Origin: Lottia gigantea
Lineage: Eukaryota > Mollusca > Gastropoda > Lottiidae
Assembly: GCF_000327385.1 (NCBI RefSeq)
Contig: NW_008710950.1
Coordinates: 1,281,757-1,345,756 of the forward strand
Reading direction: 5' to 3'
Length of the DNA stretch: 64,000 bases
The translations under genes and the position numbers were made by a program. The notes under the pieces were generated by a model. The model saw only the letters and a list, made by a program, of their open reading frames with translations, was not told where the DNA came from and did no database searches. Every line of letters starts with the position of its first letter. Positions within the stretch are counted from its first letter, which is position 1. This document shows positions 23,392 to 38,068 of the stretch, in pieces.

Positions 23392-26300
23392 ATATTTATT
23401 TTTTAATATTGTCCCCAGTCATTTCAGATTGGTGGTGTGGTTAAATAGAACCCGACCCAGGGATCTGTTGGATCAAAGTATACCGCTACCAGATGTTTAC
23501 CTATATCAATATTAAAACTACTATAATCTCACCACAAACTATAACTTTTATTCATTTGATTCAATCTTATTAGTTAATCACATCTTAATTAACTGATATG
23601 AGGTTTATGAGGTTCGAAGTTGTTGAACTAGTCTTGTAGATCAGTTATTAATAACAAATAAATATCAACAGGCTTAAATCTGGAATATAAAACATCAAAC
23701 AAGTCGATTTCTCGACCACTTTTAATCTGTGTATTCATTGAATACTAGTTGACAAAAACGCACCTTGTCGATCCTTCCAACAGTTTCTATACTTTCATAT
23801 AATTAAAATACTTCAAAATAAAACTCGTTGACTTTATTTCGCTTTCCTTTCTTCTGTTTTTTCTGTTCGAATTATTGTACGTTACCGACTTTCCGATCAA
23901 TGTATCGGTTGAAATTATAAATATATTTTGAAATAAATATAGGTACGGCTTTACGGGTATATACTAACAGTTAAGTTCTCGAAACTATCGAATTGAACAA
24001 TCTCATAAGAGAACCAATAAATTCAGAAATCATACAGAAAACGACAAGCGTCTTCGAACAGATCAGAAAATAACTCTCGAATAAAATGTAACAGGTTGAA
24101 CAAGGATTGGAGGGGTTCGCAGAAGGAGTGAACACGGTTGTAGGACAGCATATCATATAAAATAATTTTAACATTTCAGGTTATGTACCATAGTACGTGG
24201 AACCCTTCTTGAATGTTACCTTGTCAATGAAAGAAAATGTCACCTTTCCGTTAACGATATTAATGACAAACCAGCTAAAGGTGTGGTAAAAATAAAATGT
24301 ATTGAAATGTGCCAAACGACATAAATTATATACTCTGGGGTTAAAAAAGGGTTCACTTGTATTTTCACCACACACACGATTGTGAAAGGTTATGTATTTG
24401 AACAATATTTGATGTATAACAAGTTTTCTAGATCTGTTATTCAAGTAGATTTAAAGTGTATTTATGTATTTAACAAGAAACCATCTGAATGCTTGGTCGA
24501 CACTTGGGCACGTTTAGTAATTCTACACAGATATACAAATGGAAAATTATAATAAATGATTTAGTTCAAATTCAATTGCACCTAAGAATATGTATAATAC
24601 ATAGGTCTATAGAAATGGAGGTTATTGGCAATCAAGTGATTTGTTTAAATTTATTTACGTTTTTGAACCATTTTACATTCAAACTACTACCAGGTTATTT
24701 TTTTGGAAGTGGGCTTATAAGATATATCATTTCTCGAATCTACTCATTATTCAAACTGAGTTATTTTCCCTTGGGGTTTTTCAGATAAAAGGAAACTTAA
24801 TAATGTTGTCGTTGTTGGAATTAGGACTGTAAGAATTTTCCTTTGCCGTTTCCATTCAATGAAATGATCATTCATTTGTGTCCGAGGTAACATATTTGAG
24901 CATGCAATCGCAGGGTCCTACACGGAGTATTTGATTTTTGTGAACTTTGTGTGCAGGAAAGTTCCTATTTTACGATTCCATGCTATGTATTAAATGTTGG
25001 CCAATCACGCTGCTTCGTCCAGGAAATTTTAGGACAAATTTACAGGACTAAGTTCACCTAAATGACAACTTTGTACTTGATATACCTGCACATTCCAGCT
25101 TTCATTATAATGACAATATAAATGCTCATGCTTATACTTTAATAGATATGAACTTTGACCTGCATAATCTTTCCTGTTTATAAAGATTTAACAGAATGTC
25201 ATAGACGAACACGATACTTAATTGTGAATTTGTCATACCGTTGGGCATCTTACGGTTGAGAATGATTAAAGATTTATGTTGTGGAGAAAAACATGACAAG
25301 ACAAGAGAGATGTACAGGTGTGAAGTGTAAATCAATCACCTAATGACCACTGTCCAGTTTGTTGTCCAGTCAGTTCAGTTTTTACAAGGTGTATTATACC
25401 GATTATAATAATCTTAATACTTTGACTAATGGAAGTAACAATGATGTTATGAAACCTAATAATCTTCGTGTAACTAATAGAGAAACATACTGACAAACGT
25501 TTTACACACGGGATGGATGTGGCAGATATTGACTTTAAGTCGACGTTCAATAGTTTTAACCAGGTCCTTGTCAAGAACCAGCTTTTCAAACAAAGAAGCT
25601 GAAGTTGCACCACATGCCTTTCTGTTCTAGACTTGATATGAAAAAATCCATTTCTTGGTATTTATTGTGGCAAATGTGGTAATTTTCGGATTTTTTTTTA
25701 ATTTCTGGCAGCTATGGTGAAAATCTTTCTGATACCTGCATTCAACCATACACCTGTGAGATATCAAACATTTATTTACTGACTGCCCCAATGAAAAGCA
25801 TCCTTTCCGCTAGAATAAATGAAGAAGCATATTCGAAAATAAATCTTTTAGGTATACTTTAGTAGGTGATTAGTACTTTAACATGTACTTGTTTCATACT
25901 AATTATTATTATTAAAATATCTTTATTTATTGGTAAAATGTACTAATAAACATCAACACGTTCATCATGACGATGTTTTTTAATGGTCAACCATTGGTCA
26001 CTTGGCCCGAGGACATGCCATGATGTCATATTGTCACTCTGTCATACTCTAAGTGTCATCTCATTAATTTTCTCACCTATGTTAAATGAAGATGACACAT
26101 TTTTCTAATTTGTACCTGCTTTACCTGTATACAAACAATAAATATGTCATATATTTGGTAAATTGTCGCATGTTAAAAAGCTATCCCTTGTGGAATATTA
26201 AAATAGTGAACATGGACCTTTCAAAATACCGTCATCCATAATTGTCAGTGTTACTTTGACACTAGATGACTACATAGAACATAACTATGAAATTGTTTTG

Positions 26301-29159
26301 TTTTCACAAAAAACACATTTTATGTTATGCACTGTTTGAAAGGTTAGATGATATCCAATATATAAGAAGACAAACAGCACTGTTCTGTTTCGTTTCGAAG
26401 TAAAGCTTTTCGTCTAGTTGAAGACACATCGGTTATTCTGAATAAAATATAAAGACCCGTACGAAATGAGATCGAGAGCACTTCAGCTTTTTGAAATATA
26501 AATATACTTAACTAATGAAAATAATTCAATAGTATCCTCAGTAAAAGCTGAAACACTATTTGTATTAGTAACAGGCATAATCGTCCCTTTATATCATTTA
26601 AACGTATATATTTTCACAGAGACAAATTAAGGTGCGATACTGGAAGTCAATTGAAATTTAACTATAACAGAGTATTTTATTTCCAAATTAGCACAATATT
26701 TACACATTAATTTACCAAACCTTCAATAAAACTAAAGACAAAGCCTTGAATTTATAATAACTGTATCATATTAAGAAATAGGTTTCTTCTATTTACGAAA
26801 TCTTTAAAATCTGAAAGTAAATATTGTGTAATTGTTAAGAAACATGGGCTTGAATAATGAAGACCTTCAATCCATTAGGTTGCAAAACATGCAACAGCGA
26901 TCTGTTTGAGGTGTAAATCAATGCTTAATTGTTTTTAAAGATTGGCTAAATATTGAATGTTTAACAACAAAATAAAATTGAATACTTGTATTGAATAGTT
27001 CCATTTAAGTCTATTCTGCGTGAAGTGTGTACATGAAATCAATTCAACTGTTTTTTAATTAAAGATTTTATTCTTCGAGTCAATTTGAGTGCTCTCTATA
27101 TTAAGTGCTGAATCAATGTTCAAAATGACTAGCAGAATTTTATTCCAGTCAACTTATAGATTATCTATTAGTTATATTACTCATTGATTATTTCATTGTT
27201 TTGTCGACAAGTTGTAAACATGGTTAATGTAAGTCTCGTTATTTCTCGCTATTAAAGCGTGATTTCCACCTCAGCTTATCAAAGACGAATTGAATGTTTG
27301 TTATCGGCTAATCACGTGCCGGAAGCTCTCAAATATAAACCAAGCTTATTTTAGAAGTGTCTTTTGAGACAATATTTCACTTCAATAACTTATTATTGAT
27401 ATTCGCTTCATTACATGTTAGTCTAATATATCCCATTTTTAATTCTCGATTAGCTCGAATCTCGAATATCCAGTATTTATACAAATTGGATGGAAGTAGT
27501 GAGAGAGCTTAGGTAGTAATGATCCAAAAATTGTCCTTAAGTGTCTGATTGATGATGAACACAAATTCTCATTGGAAAGCTTTGAATGTCAGCAACGTTT
27601 TACCCTAATCGGTCACTTTCGTTAGTATACTCAGATCAACATACATGTTCTATAAAACCATGTCGTTAAAGACCTGTAATACAAGACTAAAATACCATTG
27701 TGTATCAATGCTCCTTTATTAATTCACCTTTGCAAAGAACCGGAAGTGATCTAAGTGCTTTTCTTAGAACAATAACTCTGAACTGTAAAGAAATACTTAT
27801 TATACGGTAGACGAATTGAAATTAACAACCGCTCTTTATATTAATGACTCTTTTCTAACGTCCGTTTACTAGACTTCGCACTATCCGTTTCTTTTTAAAC
27901 CTGCAAGGTAAAATAGACGCTCTATTATTGTAGGCTGTTTCAAACCGTTTCTACTGATCGAATGTAAATGAAAGATAATTTGTATGGACCTCGTTACATA
28001 TGTTTATTGCATGGATTAGATGAATAAGAAGATCGATATCACTCTATTTAAATAGAAAGAACAAATGTTTAGTGAGATGTAAAGCTAATTTAATATCTTG
28101 TTAATTGATAAAATAATAAAAAGGTTAATTAAAGGTGTGACGAGTAACCAAAGAAACGAGCACTTGTTTTTACCTTGTTTTATCAGAACATTGATGTTGT
28201 ATGGATTGAAAGACAAGGTAACATATGCTAGTCAAAAAGGGGAAAACGAACTTACTCTGAAACAGAAAATTCACAAAACGATTAGAAACGGAAAAAATAA
28301 CTAACATGAAAATGAACTAACAACCATATAGTCAGTTTCATTTATCTCAATGTTTCTATTTAATGCAAAATCTTTAAATATTCGTTCTAAGTCGACTGAT
28401 ATGGTACAAATATGTACTGAATATAATCTTATACGTATACACGACCTTTTATTATAATTAATAATTTGGAGCAGAACTAGGAAATAAATAATACTGCACT
28501 TTAACATTGTAATAATTGATAACTTTAAAGGGATTCTTTCTCCATTTATGTAATCCGGCATACTTTATACAGCGCATCAATATACGACCTTTTGTGATGT
28601 TCATATAAATGAGTTCGATGTCGGGTTTAGAATGGACAAGAAGCGCAAAAAAAGAGTTTCATGTGTCTTTTAAAATTGTAACATTCATATACATGTACCT
28701 TTTATCAATCAAATCTCAGGCTTTTCATAAATAGACCCATCAGACGCAAATCTTTCCATAAAGGAAATTAAAAATCCGCACGAAAAATAACAGTTTTGTA
28801 TTCAGTTTCAATTATAAGAATCGGTCAATGTTTTGATTAATGGTACTATGTCTCAAGACTGAGTCTCGAATATTGAGACAGACTTTAGACGAACCCGTTT
28901 TTTCAACCAACTGATATATAAATCACGCAATGTAATAAAGTTATTATTTAAGCTGAATCGGATAGAAAAAAACATAGAACAAGGATTTCAATTTTAAGTA
29001 CTTCTTATATACACGCGCTGTAACTTGTCTTGAATAACATGCTGTAAACTTGAACCAAATATTCACTGCAAACCTTCAAAGAAAATGTGGATGTTTTTGA
29101 AGATGTTGTTCTTAGTTTGTAATTAGCTGATGAATTACATCGACATGATGTTCCAAGTT

Positions 29160-29340
29160 GATTAAAAGCCACTTAAAATAAATAGGATACATAACCAGAA
29201 TCTAACGGTTAGCGCCACCTCTTAATTTGCGCGGTAAATGAAACCATGTGTAAGAAAGCGAGACTCGATTTCCGTTGTCGCTTACATAATGAGTCAGGAA
29301 TGTGGAATTGTCGGCTTGCTAACTGCTATTTAATTAGCAG
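29160..29340. promoter_or_regulatory. Candidate enhancer with AP-1/TEAD-like composite
   Basis: GC-richer island in the desert. TGAGTCA (29290-29296, perfect AP-1 consensus) directly abuts GGAATG (29297-29302, TEAD consensus). Also present are a CTCF-like core AGGTGGCGC on the minus strand (29212-29220) and a CTGCTA...TAGCAG palindrome around TTTAAT. The assignment is motif-based. Confidence 0.3.
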
Positions 29341-32300
29341 AAATTGTTCAAATCGTCCAGAATCAAACATATACTATGTCTAGCATTTGATATAAAAATA
29401 TACACAGTTTATCTGATGTTTTTGTGTCGGGAGACATCCTCTTCATGGGAACATGATGTCGAGTTGTCGCCCTTAGAAGTTGCACCTGTGATGAAGTCTA
29501 TATGTGTTTGTTTGAAAGGTGAACGATGAGGTAGTTTGAAGAAAGTATAGTATGTTTGTGTGGTAAATGTGTAAGATATTTTAACATTGGTTATAGCAAT
29601 GGTTATCACCCATGTTTATACTCGGCATGCACCAAAGTTTAGTGCATCTATCATTTTGCTTGTTAAGCGTTACCCTTTTAGTATTTTGTTTCATTTGTTC
29701 ATATTGTAAGTGCTTATCATCAGTTTATGTGGAAGAAATCTGACATTCAGAATATTGACCTTTCTCTATTGGAATACTAATCTTATATATAGTTTTAAAT
29801 GAATACTAGTAACAAATATATACGACCGATTCATATACTTACACTGGATTTTACTAGTGCAATGAATAACGCATGTCCAAATCATACATTTTTTGTTTGC
29901 CTTTACCTAAGATTACGTTAACGGGTAGGTAACAAATTTTTACATATTAAAACCCAAAAACTCTACATTTAAATGCTTTGGGTTCAAACTTAAGTAGTTT
30001 GTTGTTTTTTTAAATGAACGACTATATTAGAATGATTCAATGGCAATGGAAATTAATTGATGCCAAATCTACTATGATTTTGATCTAGGATCAGAACTAT
30101 TTTGCGGTGTAATTTATTGAGTTAATGAGGCGAGGATTGTTACAGATTTCCACCATGTTAAGTACCATGTTTTAACTTTGTTTTCTACATGAAAATCAGT
30201 TGTAGAGACAAGAATCTTACCCCAGGCCTGATTGTAAATTAACGTGACATGAAAATAGAGAAAGAATTACATGAAATAAAAAACAATAACTCGATATTAA
30301 ACAAATAATGTATAGAAGTTAATAAGCTTGTTGTACAATTGTCATCCATCTTTTTTATGTGTTTTAATGACAGTTAACACGATATTCACGGTTTCTAGAC
30401 TTAATTACAACAATTTATTGGCATGAGATTAGCGTGAAAATCTCAGAATTTAAACACAACGTCACACAATCAACAGATCTTGACTGCATATTACTTTCGA
30501 TTTTGTCTTTAACCCTCTTTGATTCATAGGAACTAGCACGTTTTACGTTGGCTCTAGGGGATTACTGACTATAGCAGTACGGTATTTTAATCAGTATAGC
30601 GTATAATTGATGAGGTATAATATAATATGATTGAATATTAAAACCATAACTATTCATTATTCGTCTTATTCATACTAATCTATAACAACAGGTGTGAGTT
30701 TGAAGTTTCTCTTTAAGGCATTATTCTTCTAATCTTAGTTTTAATCTTGATGTTAATTAGTTAAACAAATGAAAACATGTTAATTAAGAATGAACAGTAT
30801 TTCTTCGATTAGCTAATGACAGGATGGTAGAAAATACGAAACTGTTTAATTTCAAATTTGGTTTACTGTAAAGATAATCTGGAGTAGGTTAATGAATAAA
30901 ATCGCCTATAGAGCAATAGCCATCGATATTATAATCAACTCGAAATTGTGCATTGGACTAAAACAGTGTGCATTAGAAATGCCAAGAAAGCTTTAAATAT
31001 TCCCGGTATTTTTATTTGTAAATAAAATACATTTCATCTGAACCAAGGTTTACTGCATGTGGTGGACTACATCGTGGTTTTAGCGTTGCACATTTGAAAG
31101 AAGGTAGAAAAGAAGAGAGTGGAATACATCAAACTTCCTGCTTTTTTATGCTCCAGAACTGAAGCATTTCAATCATCACCAAAATCGAAAGGGGTCATCC
31201 TTACCTCGATACAACGATATCTACCACCTTCGTGTAATAAAGATTTATATATCATTCAAGAATTGCAGCCTGCAGAGTGAACAACAGATAAGACCAATTC
31301 AATTTCAAGTAAATTTGATAAAGTTCTACACTTCTAATTCAAATTAATTAGGAATCATCATTACCTTGATATTTGACAATCTACAACTTTCTTTATTATG
31401 AAGATAATGAACAGACAAAAAATGGCAATTAAAAAAATCTAAGAAGTTAGGATGAACATATTCACACAAAAATGAAACCAATCAAACGAAAAGTGTTAAG
31501 GTGATATGAGAATAACATTCCCATAAAAAGCACAGACAAGGTCACGAACTATACGTGTCTATGAGCTGTTGAATTTAGTTCAGTAGATATTTTCAATTTA
31601 AAGAAATAAAGAGTAAGTATAATCATTGTGGTGCCAACTCATCACGATCACCTGAAAAGTATAACAACCTATATTCACCAAAACTTCTCGTCAAATAAGA
31701 CACAATTGCGCTACGACCGATGCTAGATATCAATTCAAAAACTATCATGACGAAGATAAGCATCATTTATGCCTTGATGTAAACCCACAAGCAAAAAATG
31801 AGATTATCGGTTCAAAGATGTAGCCTGTATTGTGAGCTCATGGATATTTCCAAATCAGAGCATACATTTTTATCCCAGCCAATTAGACCTGAGAATCTGT
31901 ACAATCTATTTTATATTCTGGACACCTTGAAGACACGCGGCCAACCAATCCAACAAATATGAGTTCACAATTAAAAATCTTTTTCAAGATTTGAAGACAT
32001 TGATCAAAGAAGAATACAGAAGAAAGTGAAAGTAGAAATTTGCGTGTTTTGAAGACGGAATCAGAATATATCATGATTAAATTCTACTAGTTAAGATTTA
32101 CCGAGTGTATTGGTTTAACACTGAATTATATGTATTCTATTATTACTAACAGTGTTAAAAGAAAAATAAAAGAAGAAAACGACTTTTCATACACCTGTGC
32201 CTCAAATCACCTTTTAGATTCCTCTTTGATGTAGAAATGTAAATATATTTGCTTTAGATTCAATATTTACCATGTTTCGTTTTGAATGCATAAATACAAA

Positions 32301-33124
32301 GTTAATTGCCGATTTGTGAATTTAGTTGCAAAAATAAACTTGAAGAATAGCAAGTATATTTATGTTATATTTTTTACCTTTATGTCTGAGGTTTTCAAAA
32401 CTAGCTCTCGGCCAAACATAGTCTTTGATGTTGTGGTATATGATGTTGTCACTTGGCGTTGCCCTTCACGTCAGGCAGTATTTCAAATAACAATGGTACG
32501 AAACCTCCCATTCTACTATTAACACTATCAAATGTTTCTAGGTAAATTTATAAATAATGTTTATAGAACGTGAATAAATTTACACGTGATTTTGATAATA
32601 AATAAATTTTGATTCTGTATCTTCTTTATGATTTATCCAAGAGCTTTTGTGGTGTTTTCTTACTGTACAATGGTACAACGGGACAATTCACGTTTCTGAG
32701 ATCAAGGTACGATTTACTCCCGAAAGTAACGAATCTGTGCAAATGATACAAAAAGGAAATGTTATTAAAAGGAAGGGATGATTTGAAAACCACACCTTTT
32801 TCAAGATCACACCAAATTTACCTTTTATTTGAGACATGGATTCAAAGTCAAATGTTCAATCTGAGAAATTATAAAAACATGAAGTAAAGATACCGTGTTA
32901 TCAAAAATTTTCATTTGTAACGAAATCTAGAATAAAATTTTTCCCTTAAGATATTCAGTAAAATTGTCCATATTCGAAAAAAAGATTATTAACTGTATGA
33001 AATGCATTACATTGAATTCTTTGTGTAAAATAACTTGGAATAATCAATGTAAACAAAACGTAAAACGATCAATAAATTTTATTATCTTTATTATAATTAT
33101 TCGTTCCAGTTTTAAAGTAATGAA

Positions 33125-33225
33125 ATTAATCCGCCATTTTTATGAAATATCGACATCATGTCAACTATCTAACGATGGTGCATATCATGCGCGTGCGCGA
33201 TAGTCACGTGTGCGTGGTTTAATTT
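33125..33225. promoter_or_regulatory. Candidate regulatory island with CpG-rich words
   Basis: It contains TCCGCCATTTT (YY1-like, minus strand, 33130-33140), then CATGCGCGTGCGCGATAG and CACGTG. It is locally CpG-rich within AT-rich surroundings. Motif-based and weak. Confidence 0.2.
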
Positions 33226-34143
33226 CCTCTTTATTCCACATCTGTTCAATTTAGCTTAAAAAATATCAGGTAGTAAAAATTAGATACAGAACTGTCTAAT
33301 AGTTTAAATAAATGTTGATTGTTTGATGCGAACATTAATTGTCGTCTTGGCAACAAGACACTAAATGCCTGACGTGATTCAACTAATTGTACAGACGACA
33401 TTGTCTTATGAAAGAATCAAGTCGCGTGTTTGGTCCTACAAGGTTAATGAAAATGGTTTGAATTTTGACAGACTATTATTACGTTTGTTGAATTTGTTTC
33501 CGTGGTGTAAATATTCGTTTCGCTTAATTTATACTTAATGTTTTGTGTTGCTCAAATTTGTTCAAATTCGATAGCAGAAAAATATGACACGAAAATTGAT
33601 GTAAATGATGATATTTTTTAGTACAATGTCATTGACAAGAGAAAAATACATAGAATCGTCCGTGAAGAGAGAGGAACATACTGCGATGAAATAAATGGTA
33701 ATTGTTCATTATATTTGCAGAAGTTCCTCGAAATAAATGGCATAATAGCTAAAACCAAAACTAACCGTATTAAAAATATTAAATCAAAACTGTTGGTTAT
33801 CATTTTCATAATTCGAAATCGAGTGATAAATGTTTTAGGTTTATGTTGTAACTTAATAGTTGATTAGTCTTGTCATATTTCTTACAATAAATAACAATAA
33901 ACACCAACATCACATGTTCTCCCTTTACCTATGGGAGATAACTCTATAATGACCATTTGTACAGGTAAATGCGCTATTCACTCGTTAATTAAAGGTAGGA
34001 GGATTGGCTATGAAGTTTCTGTGACTATGCACTAAAGGCTACAACACATGGTTAAACATTCAATGGGGATATTTATGGCCATCTTATAATCTTATTATAG
34101 ACTTGCAGAATATTAGCCGAGGTGTGATATCTCTTGCAGAACA

Positions 34144-34165
34144 TACGAGGGTTGTCTGAAAAGTA
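34144..34165 (+). mobile_element. Possible mariner-type terminal sequence
   Basis: TACGAGGGTTGTCTGAAAAGTA resembles the terminal inverted repeats of mariner-like DNA transposons (the TACGAGGGT..T..AAAAGTA type). I did not find the matching inverted end downstream, nor a transposase open frame in the next 1.5 kb, so this is at best a remnant. Chance resemblance remains possible. Confidence 0.3.
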
Positions 34166-36059
34166 CTAAGTGTAAGTATCTTAATCGTATAGAAACAAAC
34201 TTATACCACCAATAAGTACAACCGTTTAGAAAAGTAATTCATATTTTACCTGCCTTTCACGAGTTCTTTCTGGAACTAGCTAACTGTACTGAAACATAAT
34301 ATAGTCGGCAACGAAGCTATAAAAACCATGCTTTCTGTTTAATGCTCATTAAACGAGGATATAAAGCTTGATTCGCTGTTTTGACCCTCAATTGATGGGT
34401 AAAATCGAAAAAGAAAGGTTTTCTATGAATTTGATGCTTATATGGTCTAAATTCTTATTTCAAAAGAACAAGTAAGAGTTAAAAAAATTCAGATGGGCTA
34501 TGGATAAACAAACGTATTTTCGTCTAAGGACTCTACTTCAGAATTAGCATTATAGATGGCACATGCAACTTTTTCTGAGTGTATTTTTGTATGCCCAGGA
34601 TCCATTGGTAAAGGATTCATCAACTAACATGACCGAAAAATGGATCATATGATAAGTGTGGGGTTCTGAATATGTGAAAATCCATTTTATATGAAATGAT
34701 GAGAATTACTAAGCTATATGAAATACTGTTTGGTACTCAAATTCTTCACTGTTTAAATAGAAAATGAGAAACCTTATCTTGAAAGTTATCTTCATTAAAT
34801 ATTTTATCAGAATTTAGAAGAATCTGACCCCAAAAATTGAACGATAATGGGATGAAATGTCTTTAAGAGATTACTTTTATCAAAATTTAATAAAAATAAT
34901 ATTCAATTTAGAAGAGATGTACTCTAGGGAATGGTGGGTGAAAGCAAAAGGACGTTTTAATTTGGTAGAAATCGTGGAAACATGAAACTAGTTTCAGCTG
35001 AAATTATCAAAATGAAAGCTGGAGATATCCGTCAATCAAACAGCCTTCTGATAACTTTCTTATTTACTGACCCTTTCAAGTCTTGATCATCAAGAAGTTT
35101 TATCTTATTATTTCTGTCTATAATCATTTTGTCTGGAAAACCTCGCCTACAACACCCTTAACAATGTTGATAAAATGTACCGTTAATTAATTATGATTGG
35201 ATACTCGAGACTAACTGCTCATCAAAAGAACAATAAAGACCTTGCTGTCCAGTCAGATTAATTTTAATCAAAGGTGAAGACTTAACAACATGTACTGAAT
35301 GGAATGTGATTGTATGAAACATGCAGGAATAAAACCACAGACCGTCAATATGTTCACTCATATCAAGCATCAGCTGGCTCTTCTTTTACTTTTGGTTAAA
35401 TTCATTTCATTGGAGGTGGCACAGAAAGAGCATTTGCCTAAGCGTGGTTCCTTCTTTGGTTGTATCGTATTCAGTTGAATTTTGATTACTTTTTACTGGT
35501 TTTGACTAGAATGTCGATTAAGTTACCTTTGCAACTAACACATAACTATTTTGAAGCAAGTTGCAATGGTGAAATAGATTTTTTGCAATATTGAGTGTGT
35601 AAGTTTATTCATGGAATGGTGTGTTGACAAATAAATTAATAAATAAATCTCACCCCTAAAAATTACCAGTTTAATGTTAATTAATCTAATTATTCGCCTT
35701 ATTAACTTTACAAAAATTAAACTATATAGGAAGCGACCTCTGGTGTCAGTTACATTTCATTCAGTTCTTCTATCATTATATTTACAATCTTTGAGATGAA
35801 AAGGCAAGTTTTCCCCAAGTTGTCATATCACGTGGCGAAATCAAATTAAATCTATTTTCTAACTGTCTAAGAAATCATAACGTTCAGAATTTCTATCAAA
35901 CGCCAACCAGTCTTGTCAATCTAAGAAATTGGTTTTTGGTAGAATCGTCTGGAAGCGTACACATTAGACAGACTATTTAACAGTAATGAAAGGAAAAGGG
36001 CGCAAAAAGTTAAGAGATTGGTGAAAGGGTGAATTTTATCAAAGAATGGAAGCTAGGAG

Positions 36060-36260
36060 CATTTCCCTAAGCACACTTTTCATTTCCGTGCGATGTTCCC
36101 GGCTTATTCTGACAGCTTGTTGACATTCTCGACATTAAATAGACCAAAGGGTCGACATGTGTTTACTTCATTATTTGTGGCTGGCGGTAAAAGAGATACC
36201 GTGTTCACATCCAAATGGCGGTCACAGAACCAATAGCCTAGAGATTGTCCGGACACGAGT
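36060..36260. promoter_or_regulatory. Candidate enhancer island
   Basis: GC-richer, non-repetitive stretch with a forkhead core TGTTTAC (36160-36166), AAATGGCGG (36213-36221, YY1-like) followed by TCAC, CCAAT (36230-36234), and several TAAT/ATTA homeodomain cores. No open frame. Proposed from motif density only. Confidence 0.28.
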
Positions 36261-37994
36261 AGACTTTAATTTAACTAAGTGTTTTAACCTCATACATCAT
36301 CAGACATTGGATCAAAGAATCGTCTAGACCGCATAAATAATACACAAATAAATATAAAACAACATTTTGTTACTTTTGTCTGAACGCCTTTCAAAGTATT
36401 TATTTGAACTAAATCGGTTATGAAATACAAAAAAAATAGATCTCATGATCACGCCCAAACCTAAAATACCACAATATTAGCACCGAGAAATTAAATATTA
36501 AATAATCTGTAATCCTAGGATTCGATATGCTATTTTCTGACATAAATTCTTGGTAAAGTGCTTGTTTTGTATAATACAAAGCGTTTTCATGTCGAAATGA
36601 CATTCTAATTGTTCTTTAGTTCACGTGTGGACGTGGAATTGTTGGAGAATACTTTAAAATAACACAAGTCTAATGACAACGAAAAATTGACAAAATGCAA
36701 ATCATGAGCATAGACACGTGTAGTTCAGGTAAAATAACATAATTTTAATTACAGGTATTTTATTTATTTCAATTAAAACACACAAAGCCATTAATTGAAA
36801 TTTATTTGAAACAGACTATAATCAATATTCTGGTATAGGAAGTGAAGTAATCTTTATAAAACATGAATAATACGTCGAACCAATTTCAGATCAAACAGCA
36901 TGATGGCTGGCATCAAACACACCTTATTCTCGTTGATAAAACATACTTTATTAGGACAACACGTGACCAGACATGTCAAGTATTTATAAAGGGAGTATGT
37001 AGTGTTTAATAGAACAGCAGACTAAAAGAATTAGGTATTGTTTAAAACGATTACCTATTCATATTCTAAAGGTACTTCGAATTCAAAAACCACCTTAGAT
37101 TCCATTGATTTCTAACTCTTCATAAAATTCAGATTTCTATAATAACGCTTCCCGATTCTTAAAAGCATTAGCAAGGTAAGTTCCGGTGGTAGTCGGAGCT
37201 GTCGATTCTTTAAGTGATTCTATTGTTTCGTTCCCTTTCTTGTACTCACCTTCTATCGGTAAAAGACACACAAGTTGAATTAAATTAAATATCCGTCTTT
37301 CAAGCCTGTCTAAAGCTGATTTGTAGAGACGTGAAGAGCTTTGATAAGTACTTGTTTACTTCCAATTGATTTTAGATTTTATACTTGACTACGGAATCTC
37401 AAAGCAACCATATAATATCTAAAGAATGCTAGTTACCTTACATAATGTACAAATTTTGATTTTGGTCATCATTTATCAAATTCAATAGTTATAAGCAGGG
37501 AAAATAAAACTGGCTGACCTTTCTGATTATAAAAATTTGAAATCCGACATTAAAGTACCATACTCAACGGTATTTCATCGCAAAAATGCTTTCACATATG
37601 ATTAATGACATATTTCGCACAACGAACGACGATATTCCAGGTCTTCAATATTTGTATTGAATATGTCTCTTGATTCTTTTGGTACAAAACACAGACTTCA
37701 GATAGTCTCACAAGAGAAGTCACAATTAAGACAAACAATCAGATAAAGCAAAACAAGGTACTCAATTCAGCGGTTGACAAAAAATTTGCCTACAAAAACT
37801 CCTATTGTATTTTTTTTAAAATGACGTGCATAGTAAACACTGACGCCCCAGTGAATTCTTGAGAAATGTTGGTTTGGCTCAATACTTTTGAAAAGGCTTA
37901 CATGGAAATAATATTGCATCGGCCATTTTGTATTGTTTGCGTCTTGTTTTTGTCCAGTTGACAATTTGACTATTCTCACTTTTGAAGGCTTAAG

Positions 37995-38068
37995 TCACAG
38001 GCACCAGATTCTGGTAAAGAGAGGTATGAGAGGTATGATTTCATTTTACCAGAATCTGGTGCCTGTGA
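37995..38068. repeat. Perfect 24-bp inverted repeat (hairpin)
   Basis: The arm at 37995-38018 begins TCACAGGCACCAGATTC and is exactly complementary in reverse to 38045-38068, with a 26-nt spacer. The spacer itself holds GAGAGGTAT twice in tandem. A fresh perfect stem of this length is unlikely by chance. It could be a tiny foldback/MITE derivative or the meeting of two transposon ends. No transposase lies nearby. Confidence 0.9.

Noticed and set aside
34144-35500. Full mariner-type transposon downstream of the mariner-like end
   Set aside because: No matching inverted end and no transposase motif or frame seen, so only the short end is recorded, at low confidence.
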